Shown piece by piece: positions 1 to 10,706 of a stretch of DNA of 64,000 nt. Each line of letters opens with the position of its first letter. Positions within the stretch are counted from its first letter, which is position 1. This DNA is from Datura wrightii. Lineage: Eukaryota; Streptophyta; Magnoliopsida; Solanales; Solanaceae. Location of the stretch: positions 58,977,001-59,041,000 of the forward strand of contig JASDFA010000001.1 in assembly GCA_035772735.1 (NCBI GenBank). Direction: 5' to 3'. The translations under genes were made by a program, and so were the position numbers. Below the pieces are notes generated by a model. The model worked only from the letters and a program-made list of their open reading frames with translations. It did not search any database and was not told where the DNA came from.

Positions 1-1808
1 TCTTAAATGATCATAAGATTAGGACAACATGCTCATACCATAAACAACATAAGATAACATAAGGCTCAAGGTTTCTAAAACATTCTCAATTCAATCGGAG
101 TCATAATCGTAAGAGAAAAGCTTTATTGAACATGACTTGAGCCAATATACATAATCATAAACATGCATAAATCATGAGGAACAGTAGGAGATTCTTGTAA
201 CCGACATACCCAAATGAGCACACATGGAGCCCGACCTGTAACCCTAGTCGAGATGGCGTTCTTACCTTCCCAAAGGTAGAACCATGAAAGGCATGATATC
301 ACTCATGAAAAGGCCTATTTGGAAAAGGGGACAGTCACAAGGGAGGTCCCATCATGTCCTACGGTGGCACGTAGTTAAGAGATCTAGGGCAAAAACCTAC
401 GCCCCGAACCTACTCGGTGTTAAATACTACTCCCAAAATATATATAGTGTTCATAGTATATTATGCATGAGATTCATGGGCTAGTTGAATCATGATAACC
501 ATAAACATGCGTGTAAATACATGAATTAGACATGAGGGTAAGGCCCGTGAGTCAGCCAACAACATAATTAGTATGTCATGGGATCCATGCATACTTTTTT
601 TATCATACATATACTTTGCAAATCACCAATTCATAATGGGTATTTGAATAAAATCATATTTCAAATCATAAATCATAATGGGTTTATAAATATCAACATT
701 TGAAGTAAAGATCATAACTCGATTCATCATAGAACATGCATAATTAGGCTTAATTTAGTACAAATTGAAATCAATAATTTTATAATCAAAATAGTTGTAG
801 AATCTGATCGAAATTCAGAAAATATTATTTAAATCACGAAAGATAACAACTCGTTAATAGATCATTAGAATTCCACAAGATTTAAGTTAAAACCCCATAA
901 GATTTTTTGTCAAACTTCATGAATTAGGAGAGATTGGGCATGGGTATGAAAGAAACACCCATTCATAACCCTACATACCTGGATAAGATCAATTCTCAAC
1001 ACTCCTTGAAAGCCAAAAGGAATTTGATGAAGAAAACCTTGAAGACTAGCTTGATCACCTCTAAAAAATTTTCTAATTTTTGCATGCATGAGAATAAATA
1101 GGTTAGAAAGGGTTAATCTATCTTAATACACTCAGAAAATAACTTAAAACGACGTAGTTTAGGACCTTAGAGCATAGGAATGATGAAAATATCCTTAATG
1201 AAAACCCTAAAAATCTGCACTGGGTGAACTAACGGGCGTACCAACGAGTCGTTGGAGGATACCACAACTCGTGGTATCCGTCGATCATCTGCACTGCCAA
1301 AATCCCTTATCTCAGTTTCGATCCCACGACTCAACAAGACGAGTCGTCCTTCCATTCAATGGGTCGTTGATTCGACTATTACTTCCTCCTTCAGGTCCTG
1401 TACTTCTCCTTACCACAAGCCTCACCACGACTCATTGCATCCTCAATGAGTCGTGGTTACCTTCCGTTAGGTCCACTGGAAAATTATTGACATCCCATAC
1501 AACAAATGGTGACCACGACCCATTACTTCACATGACGAGTCGTGGGATGACCCGTTACCTTCCCTTAAGCCGAGGTCTAGTACCCACCACGACTCCAAAC
1601 GATGACTCATTGTACCTAACAGCAAGTCGTCACTTTGCTTATTGCTTCCACTATCACCAGGCCTATTCCCTCCCATGACTGCTTTCCACGGGTCATTGAT
1701 TGGACCAACGACCCGTTGGGTCATCCGTCCTGTGGAATTTTTCATAGTTTTTAGCCAACTTCCATTTTAAATCCCAGGTCTAATCTTAGGCACTTTCGGG
1801 GTATTAGA
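1..1808 (-). repeat. 3' LTR of G1a (partial)
   Basis: On the minus strand the LTR starts TCTAATACCCC at 1808, with TG mutated to TC, directly after the polypurine tract, and runs off the left edge. Positions 1225-1740 hold a dense array of short GC-rich words with cores ACGAGTCGT and ACGACTCGT. The start most resembles the G3 LTR (51995) rather than the G1b LTR. Several open frames of 60-135 codons here come from the stop-poor words and are not genes. Confidence 0.85.
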
Positions 1809-1822
1809 ATATCTCCCCCTTG
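1809..1822 (-). other. polypurine tract of G1a
   Basis: The minus strand reads CAAGGGGGAGATAT directly before the 3' LTR. The same 14-mer precedes the G2 3' LTR at 14384-14397. It is the expected plus-strand primer for reverse transcription. Confidence 0.85.
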
Positions 1823-2044
1823 AGAACATTCGTCCTCGAATGATGGAAACAAGCAGAAAACAGAGACATGCAAACATTGCACTCAAATACTTATCATTTA
1901 AATCGAACACTGAAGGAATGACTATCTCCGATTCAAACCATATTGTTGAACTGATTTCATGATTCATATACGCATCAATATACATAAAAGAAACCTGATC
2001 ACATGAACTGAACATGAAAACAAAATAGAGTTTTAGGGCAAAAC

Positions 2045-5000
2045 TGATACCTCAAGTTGGAACTGAGCCGGTAGAAAATAAATGTGGGTATTTAGCCATA
2101 TATCTGCTTCGGCCTCCCACGTAGCTCCTTTAACATGTTGATTCCTCCATAACATTTTAACTCAAGCTATTTCCTTGTTCCTTAGCCTTTGAACCTGATG
2201 ATCCAATATTTCCACCGGAACCTCCTCATAGCTAAGGCTATCTTTTACACCAACCCTATCCACCGGGACAACTTGGGCTGGATCACCCAAATACTTTTTC
2301 AAGAACGATACATGAAACACAAGATGCACGGGAGATAACTCTGAGGGCAACTCCAATTCATACGCCACCTTGCCAACTCTTCTCACAATTCGGTAGGGGG
2401 CCAACATAGCGGGGACTAAGTTTCCCTTTCTTTCCAAACCGCATCATTCCCTTTATGGGAGATACCTTCAGAAACACCCAATCATCCACCTCGAATTCCA
2501 ATCCTCTCCTTCTCACGTCATCATAGGACTTTTGGCGACTCTGAGCGGTTTTTAACCTGTCTCTTATCAACTGAACCTTCTCCATTGCCTCATTAACCGA
2601 ATCTGGCCCTATCATTGTTGCCTCACCAATTTTAAACCATCTAATGGGCGACCTACATCTTCGCCCATGGAGAGCCTCGTACGGCCCCATCTGAATACTA
2701 GAATGATAGTTGTTATTGTAGGTAAACTTGATCAGGGGCAAGTAATCATCCCAACCACCTTTGAAGTCAATCACGCATGCCCTCAACATCTCCTCAAGGG
2801 TCTAAATTGTCCGCTCTTCTTGACCATCTATTTATGGGTGGAATGTTGTGCTGAGTTTAACCTGTGTACAAAGTCCTTTTCGAAATGACCTCTAAAACTG
2901 AGAGGTAAATTGGTTACCTCGATCTTAAATGATGGATAAGGGCACTCCATGCAATCGGACTAACTCCCAGAGATATAGTTTGGCATAATCCTCCACTGAA
3001 TCCGTGGTTTGAATCAGTAGAAAATGTGCAGCCTTAGTCAACCAGTCTACCACAACCTAAATGGAGTCATATTATCGGCGAGTACAAGGTAAACCTATGA
3101 TGAAATCCATATTAATTTCTTTCCACTTCCAAGTGGAATGTTGATATCCTGAAGTACACCTCCCAGTCTCGGATGCTCAACCCGTACTTGCTAACAATTT
3201 GGACACTTGGCTATGAATTCTGCAATATCTTTCTTCATGCCATTCCACCAGTAGATTTCCTATAAGTCACGATACATCTTTGTGGCACCCGTATGGATAG
3301 GATACCTGGATCCATGAGCGTCATGCAAAATTCGGCTCCTCAAATCGTCCACTTCCGGAACACATAAGAGACCCTGGTACCGAAGCACACCATCTCCCCC
3401 TTGGGAGAAGACCACCACCTTCTGACTTTGAACGGCTTCCTTCAACTTTACCAAAATCGGTTTCTCATCTTGTCTACCTTTCACATCAATCACCAAGGAT
3501 GATTCTGATCCGTTCTGCACAACAACAACACCATCGATCAAGTCGACCAACCTAACTCCCAAACTTGCGAGTCGATGTACATCTTTCACTAGCTCGTTCT
3601 TCCCCTCATCCACATGGGACACACTCCCCATAGAGAGTCTAGTAAGTGCGTCCACTACTACATTAGCCTTACCCGGATGGTAAAGAACACTCATATCATA
3701 GTCCTTGAGTAGCTCCAACCACCTCCTTTGCCGAAGATTGAGGTCCTTCTAGGTAAACACACATTGCAAACTCTTATGGTCCGTTAACACATCCACGTGG
3801 ACCCCATACAAATAATGGCGCCATATCTTCAAGGCGAACACCACCACGGCCAACTCAAGATCATGGGTCGAGTAATTCTTCTCATGAATCTTTAGTTGTC
3901 TGGAGGCATAGGCTATGACTTTCCTATGCTGCATAAATACGCACCCAAGTCCGATCCTTGAAGCATCACAATACACTACGAACCCATCAGTACCCTCGGG
4001 TAGGGTCAACACCGGTGCTGAGGTAAGTCGAGTCTTCAACTATTAGAAGTTTTTCTCACAAGCCTCCGACCATTGAAACTTTATCTTTTTTCTGAGTCAA
4101 TTTAGTCAAAGGTGCTGCAATAGATGAGAAACCCTCAACAAATCTTTGATAATAGCCGGCTAGACCCAAGAAACTTCAAATATCTGAAGGATTCACCGGT
4201 CTAGGCCAATTCTTACTGCCTTAATTTTCTGAGAATCTACCTTTATGCCCTCACTTGATACCACATGGACCAAAAATGCTACGAAGTTTAACCAAAACTC
4301 GCACTTGCTGAATTTGGCATATAATTGATGATCCTTGAGAGTCTGAAGCACTACTCTCAAGTGAGCGAAATGCCCCTCCTTGCTCCGAGAGTATATAAGG
4401 ATCGATCACGAACATGCCCAGGTATGGCTTGAACACCCTGTTCATCAGATCCATAAGAGCTGCAGGAGAATTCGTTAGTCCAAAAGACATAACTACAAAC
4501 TCATAATGACCATACCGCGTCCTGAAGGCTGTCTTCGGGATGTCACTCTCCCGAACCCTGAGTTGGTGATACCCAGACCTAATATCTATCTTTGAAAAAC
4601 ACTTGGCACCCTGAAGTTGGTCAAATAAATCATCAATCTTGGGTAGAGGATACCTGTTCTTGATGGTGATTTTGTTCAATTGCCGATAGTCGATACACAT
4701 ACGGAGAGTACCATCTTTCTTTCAGACAAAGAGAACTGGTGCACCCTATGGAGACTTGCTCGAAACCCTTATCTAACAGGTCCTTCAACTGATCCTTCAA
4801 CTCCTTTAGCTCGATTGGAGCCATCCTGTAAGGAGGGGTAGATCTAGGTTGCGTGTCGGGAAGAAGGTCAATACCAAAATCATATCTCCATCTCGGGAGG
4901 AACACTTGGAAAATCATCAGGGAATACTTCTGGGTACTCACACACTACTGGAACTAACTGGATAGTCGGGGTCTCAGACACAACATCCTTCACCCTAACT

Positions 5001-5213
5001 AGATGATACATACAACCCTTGGAGATCATCTTCCTAGCCTTAAGATAGGAAATAAAATGACCTACAGGCACGACCGAGCTACCCTTCCACTCCAAGACTG
5101 ACTCACCTAAAAAGCGGAACTCCAACGCATGGGTTCTACAATTAACAGAAGCATAACACGCATACAACCAATCCATGCCAAGAATAATATCAAAGTCAGT
5201 CATGGATAAATCT
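2045..5213 (-). pseudogene. pol: G1a pol pseudogene (protease, RT, RNase H, integrase, chromodomain-like)
   Basis: This is the polyprotein that once copied and integrated the element. In reading order: the end of the protease with FDIILGMDWL (about 4880-5213), RT (about 4040-4940) with CIDYRQLNK and MSFGLTNSPAA, RNase H (3749-4039) with YCDASRIGLG and TDHKSLQ, integrase (about 2440-3718) with a zinc-binding start and YNNNYHSSIQMGPYEALHGR, then a chromodomain-like tail with SYEEVPVEILDHQV (about 2050-2300). It is dead. The RT catalytic Asp-Asp motif is lost: after MFVI the frame reads DPYIL, consistent with a short deletion near 4400. Frameshifts separate the pieces at about 2160, 2400, 3730, 4250 and 4650. 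It faces the same way as the LTR at 1-1808. The protease start is replaced by LTR sequence. Confidence 0.9.
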
Positions 5214-5245
5214 AGTCTAATCTTATGAACTTTCGGGGTATTACA
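5214..5245 (-). repeat. residual 5' LTR start of G1a fused to protease
   Basis: The minus strand from 5245 reads TGTAATACCCCGAAAG and continues to about 5214, matching the first 30 or so bases of the G1a 3' LTR (1808 leftward). It then passes straight into protease codons. The rest of the 5' LTR, primer site, leader and gag are gone. An ORF now starts inside the LTR remnant. Confidence 0.75.
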
Positions 5246-5962
5246 CCCCACCTCTGCTGCAAATACTTGAGCTGACCTTTCCTTTCCATCTCGTTGATGA
5301 GCATGGAAGCCTTGTACTCCTTAACCACTTATTCTAAGACCCCATTTACAATTTGAGCATGCGAGCCCTCAGCTCAGCAACTATTTTCGGAGCATATTTG
5401 ATAGTTGAGTGAACATTAAGGCATACTTCTGCACTGTCATGTCGTTCTATTTCAAAATTACAAACTCCACTACCTTTGCTTCCCTTAACTCCTGAGGAAA
5501 GAACCTATCTAGAAACATGATCATGAATTTGTCCTACTTCACCGGACCTGCACCAACCTGTCTCCCCTTCGTTCACTATCTATACCATATCTGGGCCACT
5601 CCTTTCAGCTGATAGGTGGCCAACTCTACACTTTCGACGGAGGTAACACCCATGATTTGGGTGATCTTCTAAATCTTATCGATGAGGTCCTGTGTGTCGT
5701 CAACTACCTTAGACCCATCAAATTCTAAGGGATACTTCAGAGTAAAATCCCAAACTCTAGCAGTAGCTATAAGTTCACTTGAATTGGTAGGTACAACGGC
5801 CTGCTGGTTGACCTGGTTGGTCACCGCCTAAGCCAGCATCTAAATAGCAGCCCTAAATTCAATAGGTATCACCTAATCATTCTGAGGGGCTGCTGGAGCT
5901 GCTACTGATTACTTGTTGGCATCACCAACCCTCCTTTCATTTCCTCTTTTGGGAAGTATCAT
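5246..5962 (-). pseudogene. gag: G1b gag pseudogene, interrupted by G1a
   Basis: This is the N-terminal part of a Gag nucleocapsid precursor. The start codon is taken at 5962 because it lies at the same place relative to the leader as in G2 and G4. Translated on the minus strand it shows the gag-domain phrases YPLEFDGSKVVDDTQDLIDKI and, further on, a motif like LSKYAP, matching the G2 gag domain. Several in-frame stops are visible, for example before the Gln-rich segment and after DDTQDLIDKI. At 5246 the gene is cut by the LTR start of G1a. The C-terminal half, including any zinc knuckle, should lie left of G1a outside the window. Confidence 0.8.
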
Positions 5963-6078
5963 CAACTGAAAATAATAGAGCACAAGTTAGAAGAATATTT
6001 TAGAGATTCATACTTTACGCACAATAAGAATCATGAAGAAAAGGGAATTTTTCTAAAAATGCCTCGTAGCCTCCTCCT

Positions 6079-6106
6079 CATAGGTGTGGCGCGCTTCACA
6101 CCTATG
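6079..6106 (-). ncRNA. leader hairpin of G1b (candidate dimerisation/packaging signal)
   Basis: The minus strand reads CATAGGTGTG, loop AAGCGCGC, CACACCTATG: a perfect 10-bp stem with an 8-nt loop ending in the palindrome GCGCGC. It lies about 55 nt downstream of the primer site and upstream of gag. Equivalent hairpins occur in G2 (9388-9415), G4 (51757-51784) and G3 (63864-63891) at the same spacing. The RNA role is inferred. Confidence 0.6.
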
Positions 6107-6160
6107 TAAAGGACTTTACTTGAAGAGGATTTTGGACATCCTAAGACACTCTAAATCTTA

Positions 6161-6173
6161 CTCTGATATTAAG
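6161..6173 (-). other. primer binding site of G1b (initiator-Met tRNA, decayed)
   Basis: The minus strand reads TTAATATCAGAG directly after the LTR end, a mutated form of TGGTATCAGAGC, which is complementary to the 3' end of plant initiator-Met tRNA. The intact form is seen in G4 at 51839-51851. Confidence 0.7.
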
Positions 6174-6174
6174 T

Positions 6175-7072
6175 TTCCACGACCCGAGTATGCACCCTCG
6201 ACGCGACTTGGAACTTAGAACCACGAACAGCTCCAAGCTAACCCATGGCATGGCATGATCTGACATGACTGACAATTAACGTGAATACTGAGCGGAAGAA
6301 AATGGAATACTAACATAATAAATATAAATACTGAAAGTAAACTGGATAAATTGAAGTAACTGAATACTAAAACTATGTCTGAAATCTTCTACTAAATATA
6401 AGCTACTAGGACAAGTCCCCAACTAACTCCAAGTCCGAAAAACTGAAATAATACTAGTAAAATTGAAAGAAATGCCCAAGTCCTAGAGATATGAGGACTC
6501 ACCACTAGAATACTACTGGACAAGAATCAATGGGGACTAACCACGCTACTGAGACTGAGTTCCTGAGCCTATATCATATAATGATATAGCATAGAAAGTA
6601 TGCGTCAATACTTTGAATGTACTAAGTATGTGAAGTCATGCAAATTAAAAAGTATATAATCATGTTGGAAAAGACATTATAATTGAAAATGTTGAAGAAT
6701 ATGAAATGACCCTAACTGAGATCACAATGTCATAGACGGCCTGAATTCTGAAAGTACTGAAAACTAGTAAGACTGATTAAGGGTCATAAGCATATTTTGA
6801 GACCTGAGACTGAACTGTATTATGGGAGTGTCTTTTAACCGATATATAACCATCTAAGATAGACATGGAGTTATATATTTACTCCCCATTGATAGGGCCC
6901 ACCGTACCTTTCCAGGGTACAGTGACTGGGTTGTATGATCACTAACTATAAAACCCATTCGTGTTAAATCCTTCGATGGCACGTAGTTTTGGGAACCTGG
7001 GTGCACTAAACCCTGACACGCTCGGTGCTGAGTACTACTCCTAAATGATGACACAAATCAGATGTATATATA
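6175..7072 (-). repeat. 5' LTR of G1b, part 1 (primer-site end)
   Basis: This is the end of the LTR next to the primer site; the usual TGACA terminus is mutated. It contains the CACGTAGTTTTGG and CTCGGTGCT blocks also seen in the G5 solo LTR, in the same orientation. It is cut at 7072 by G2. Positions 7068-7072 (ATATA) are the G2 target duplication. Confidence 0.75.
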
Positions 7073-9315
7073 TGTAATACCCTGAAAGCCTTAAGATCAA
7101 ACCCGAGGGTTGAACAGGGAAACCAGAATTTTCGGCACCAGGTCATAGGACGAGTCATCCAGTGACCCGTAAGGTGCTCCACAAGTCATTAAGTGAATCA
7201 TGGGGGGAGGTGGACTTGGTTGGATTTTTGGTTTTGAGGTTAACCACGGGTGATACCACGAGTCGTGGTCATAACCACGAGTCATCAACTGGGCTATGGT
7301 CAAGAGTTTTATTTGGTGTTGAGAAGTTGGCAGTGCCCCCGATGACTAATCACCATGAATCGTCAGGTACACCACCAGTCGTGGTGTCCCTCGTGGTGAC
7401 TAGTAGAGATGAAATTCCATTTTTGGTAACGGGAGATGACCACGAGTGATGATCAGTGGCAACGAGTCATCCAGTCCCTCGTTGGGACTAGCAGTGTATA
7501 TTTCTGTGAATTTATTAAGGGATTTTTCATAATTTCTAAGTTCCTAAGGCCTAAACTACGTTTTTTTAAGCTCAAATAATTGTGTTTTAAGGGGGTTTAG
7601 TTCATTCTAAGCCTATTCCTCTCCATATATGCAAGCCTAGTAGTTCTAAGGGGTGTTCAAGCTTAGATTCATCAAGTTCTTCCCCAATTTCCTTTGGGCT
7701 CTCAAGAGAATTTGAAATTAGATTGTTCCAGGTATGTAGGGTTATAAATGGGTGTATTCATCTACACCCATGCCTAATAACTCTTTAATTTCATGAAAAT
7801 CATAGTTGATGAACCTATGGGCTTTTAATCCAACATGTGAATTCTCTAAGTATCAATCATGGGTATGATCTATAAATGTTTCTAATGTGGGATTATGATT
7901 CATGGGTTGTACAATGTTTTCAATTTCAAATTATGTTTTCAAGTTTTACAAATTATGATGACCACCCATGGAAGTTCATGAAGAGTTGAGATTATGATAT
8001 ATGTATTCAAGCATGATGAGATGCTTATGTTGAAATTATGATTTCGAATTACCCATGTCTATATCCATATTTTTGAATGATCAAGTTTATTTTAAGCATG
8101 TTTAAGTATTGGGCAAGCCCATATGTTCAAGTATGTTTCAAGATTCATGTAGATTTCATGTTATTAGCTTACCACATGATTTTGGAGTCTAGACTCCCAA
8201 TATTTTCAGCTTGTGATATGGTTTGAGCCCAAGGCACTTCATGTTATGTTTTTAGATTATGTATGTCATGTTATGATTCAACTTCGTCACTAGATGATGG
8301 TTAAGATTCATTGAAAAATGATAGAGAGCATATGCATGTTTTGGGGATTAGTGTCTAGCACCGAGTAGGCTAAGGGTCAGTCAACCCTATGCCTCAAAAC
8401 TATGTGCCAACGTACATATGTTCAGATTATTTGAGACCTCCCTTGTGTTTTTCCCTTTCCCCCAAGAGGCCTTTATCTTGATATCGATATCATGGTAGTG
8501 TCCTTAGCCTTAGCAAGGCTTTGGACGGTTCTACCCACTAGAGTGTAATAGTCAGGACCACATTAGCTCTATCGCGGTAATGTTGGTTATATGACGAGTC
8601 TCCCATTGTTCCTCATGATTTCAGTTATGCATGATTATCAATCATGATATTATGTTTTCAGCAGGTTTGACCCAATGTTTAGTTTTACTTATGATTATCA
8701 TTTTTCAGCTTTTGGTCATTCGATTCAGATATGATATTCAGTTATGTTTAAGTCATGTTTTCAGATAATAGCATGCAAGCCCTACTCTTAGACTCTTATG
8801 ATGAAATATTTTATGTTATGCATGATCACTGATTTTTCTTACTTAGCAGTTTTACTTACCTTGTATACTCGGTACATTCCACGTACTGGCCGCATACTTT
8901 ATATTGTATTATTTCATGATACAGGCTCATATATTCAGGATCAGTCCCACCGTTAGCCCAATCCTTAGTGTTAACACCTCCAGTTAGAGTTGGTGAATCC
9001 TCATCTTTCGAGGGCCCTTCTTATCAGTTACATTCAGTACTTTCAGTTTCAGACATTAGTGAGTTAGTTGGGGTCTTGTCCCATCAACTCGTCAGTAGTA
9101 GAGGCTTATCAATCATAGTATGTATTTAGCTTCAGACTTGTGTATGTATTTGGATAATTGTGTTATCAGGTTTTAGACTTCTACTATGTTATGTATGTTA
9201 GAATTTCACTTATTATGTTGATTTTAGATGTTATGTTCATGCCATGGGTCAACTTAGAGCATCTCGGGGTTCCTTGTCCTGTGTCTCGATCCGGGCCTAT
9301 GTTCGGGTCATGACA
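7073..9315 (+). repeat. 5' LTR of G2
   Basis: 2243 bp, TG...CA ends. Positions 7145-7490 hold an array of ACGAGTC/CACGAGTCGTGG-type words, followed at once by a TATA-like TGTATATTT (about 7494). No gene is present. A small open frame over the word array is not considered coding. Confidence 0.95.
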
Positions 9316-9319
9316 AACT

Positions 9320-9331
9320 TGGTATTAGAGC
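9320..9331 (+). other. primer binding site of G2
   Basis: TGGTATTAGAGC, one base from TGGTATCAGAGC, the complement of initiator-Met tRNA. It starts 5 nt after the LTR end. Confidence 0.9.
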
Positions 9332-9387
9332 ATTAGGTTTTGAAGTGTACTAGGGTGTCTGAAAGCCACATTAAGTAGAGTCTTTTT

Positions 9388-9415
9388 CATGGGTGTGAAG
9401 CGCACCACACTTATG
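9388..9415 (+). ncRNA. leader hairpin of G2
   Basis: CATGGGTGTG, loop AAGCGCAC, CACACTTATG. The 10-bp stem holds two adjacent G-U pairs where G1b has A-U and G-C, so pairing survives sequence change. It starts 56 nt after the primer site and ends 111 nt before the gag ATG. Confidence 0.6.
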
Positions 9416-9526
9416 ATGAAGAGGCTACGAAACATTTTACGAAATGTTCTCTTCTTTCATGATCTATGTTGTGCGATGAAATGTCTCTCCATCCTTCTAA
9501 CTCGTGCTATAGGCATTTGCAGAATC

Positions 9527-10605
9527 ATGCCTCCTCATTGAGTTAACAAAAGAAGAAATGGGAATGAAAATAGCCATGAGATTGGCAATGGGGATGGCAC
9601 CAGCAGGCCCCGCCAGCCCCTGAGGACCATGTACCCGAACAGGTTGCCCATGCAGAGTTTAGGGCAGCCATACAGGTGCTTGCTCAAGCTTTGACATCCT
9701 TGGTCAACCAACAGGCGGTAGTGCATGTCCCTTAGAATAGAATGCAGCGACAACGAGAGTCAAAGATATTATGAGGATAAACCCTCCAGAGTTCCTTGGT
9801 TCAAAGGTGGACGAGGATCTACATGAGTTTATTGATGAGGTTCTAAAGATCACCCACATCATGGGGCTGACTGGAGAGAAGTGCGCCGATATGGCCTCGT
9901 ATCAGTTGAAGACCGCACACATCTGGTTCAGGCAATGGAAAGATAGCAGGACAGTTGGAGCTGGCCCCATTGTTTGGGATGAGCTCCATAATGCATTTCT
10001 GGATCGATTCTTCCCTCATGAGATAAAGGAGATTAAACAAGCTGAGTTTGTGAACCTGAAGCAAGGTAAGATGATGATTCAGGAGTATGCTTTAGAGTTC
10101 ACTCGCTTGTCCAAGTATGCACCTGAGATGGTGTCAGATCAGAGAGCCCGAGTGAGTCGGTTCGTGTATGGGATAGCAGACTACTTAGTCAAAGATTATC
10201 AGACCGTGATACTTCATCAAGACATTAACTTTCCTCAAATAGTTCTGTATGCCCAGTAGATTGAGATGGCACAGGTGAGTGAGCGGGAGAGAGAGGCCAA
10301 GAGGACCAGGATTGATAGCTTAGGATTCTCCCAATAGAGACCTAGTGGTGGGCACTATCAGTAGTCCCACCAGAGATCATCAGCCCCAGCACCATCGGCT
10401 ATGAATGTGCCATCCAGACCTAGGCGCGACCATAGGGGACGAGCATCAGGCTCTTGAGGTTAGGGTATCAGGCCCATAGAATCCAACATTCCAGAGTGTG
10501 GCAAGTGTGGCCGAAGACACACGGGTCAGTGTTTGCCAGGTTCAGGTGCTTGTTTCGGGTGTGGGAAGCCCAGACATATTCAGAGATTATCTAGCAGCTA
10601 GATAG
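9527..10605 (+). pseudogene. gag: G2 gag pseudogene
   Basis: Gag capsid-nucleocapsid precursor, which packages element RNA in cytoplasmic particles. The start is placed at ATG 9527, but the fifth codon is already a stop. The gag domain is open from 9771 to 10259 (162 codons) with NPPEFLGSKVDEDLHEFIDE, WDELHNAFLDRFFPHEIK and LSKYAPEM, typical of the Retrotrans_gag family. A stop at 10257-10259 ends that piece. Downstream, near 10494-10590, are zinc-knuckle remnants: CGKCGRRHTGQC, then CFGCGKPRH, the latter without its last Cys. Stops and shifts mean no full product is made. The pol frame follows after a short linker. Confidence 0.9.
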
Positions 10606-10706
10606 GGCCATGATAGGGGTCGAGGCCCATCCACTAGCTCAGCAGACCCACCAACACGCTTAACTCAATCGGGTGCATCCACTAGTGCAGTTGGTGGTCA
10701 GCGCCA

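Larger units (their letters stand above)
1..5245 (-). mobile_element. G1a: Ty3/gypsy chromovirus (Tekay/Del-like), left end outside window
   Basis: Reading leftward on the minus strand, it holds a residual LTR start (5214-5245), a pol gene (2045-5213), a polypurine tract (1809-1822) and a 3' LTR running off the window (1-1808). The gag gene, leader, primer site and nearly all of the 5' LTR are missing. The right end abuts the gag gene of G1b, so G1a inserted into that gene. The family call rests on pol domain order (protease, RT, RNase H, integrase, chromodomain-like tail) and on the TGTAATACCCC LTR start shared with G2 and G3. The target duplication cannot be checked because the left end is absent. 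Confidence 0.85.

Noticed and set aside
1167..1745. Overlapping open frames on both strands (62-135 codons)
   Set aside because: They lie over the GC-rich word array of an LTR, where stop codons are rare; no family resemblance and the frames are not kept in sister LTRs.
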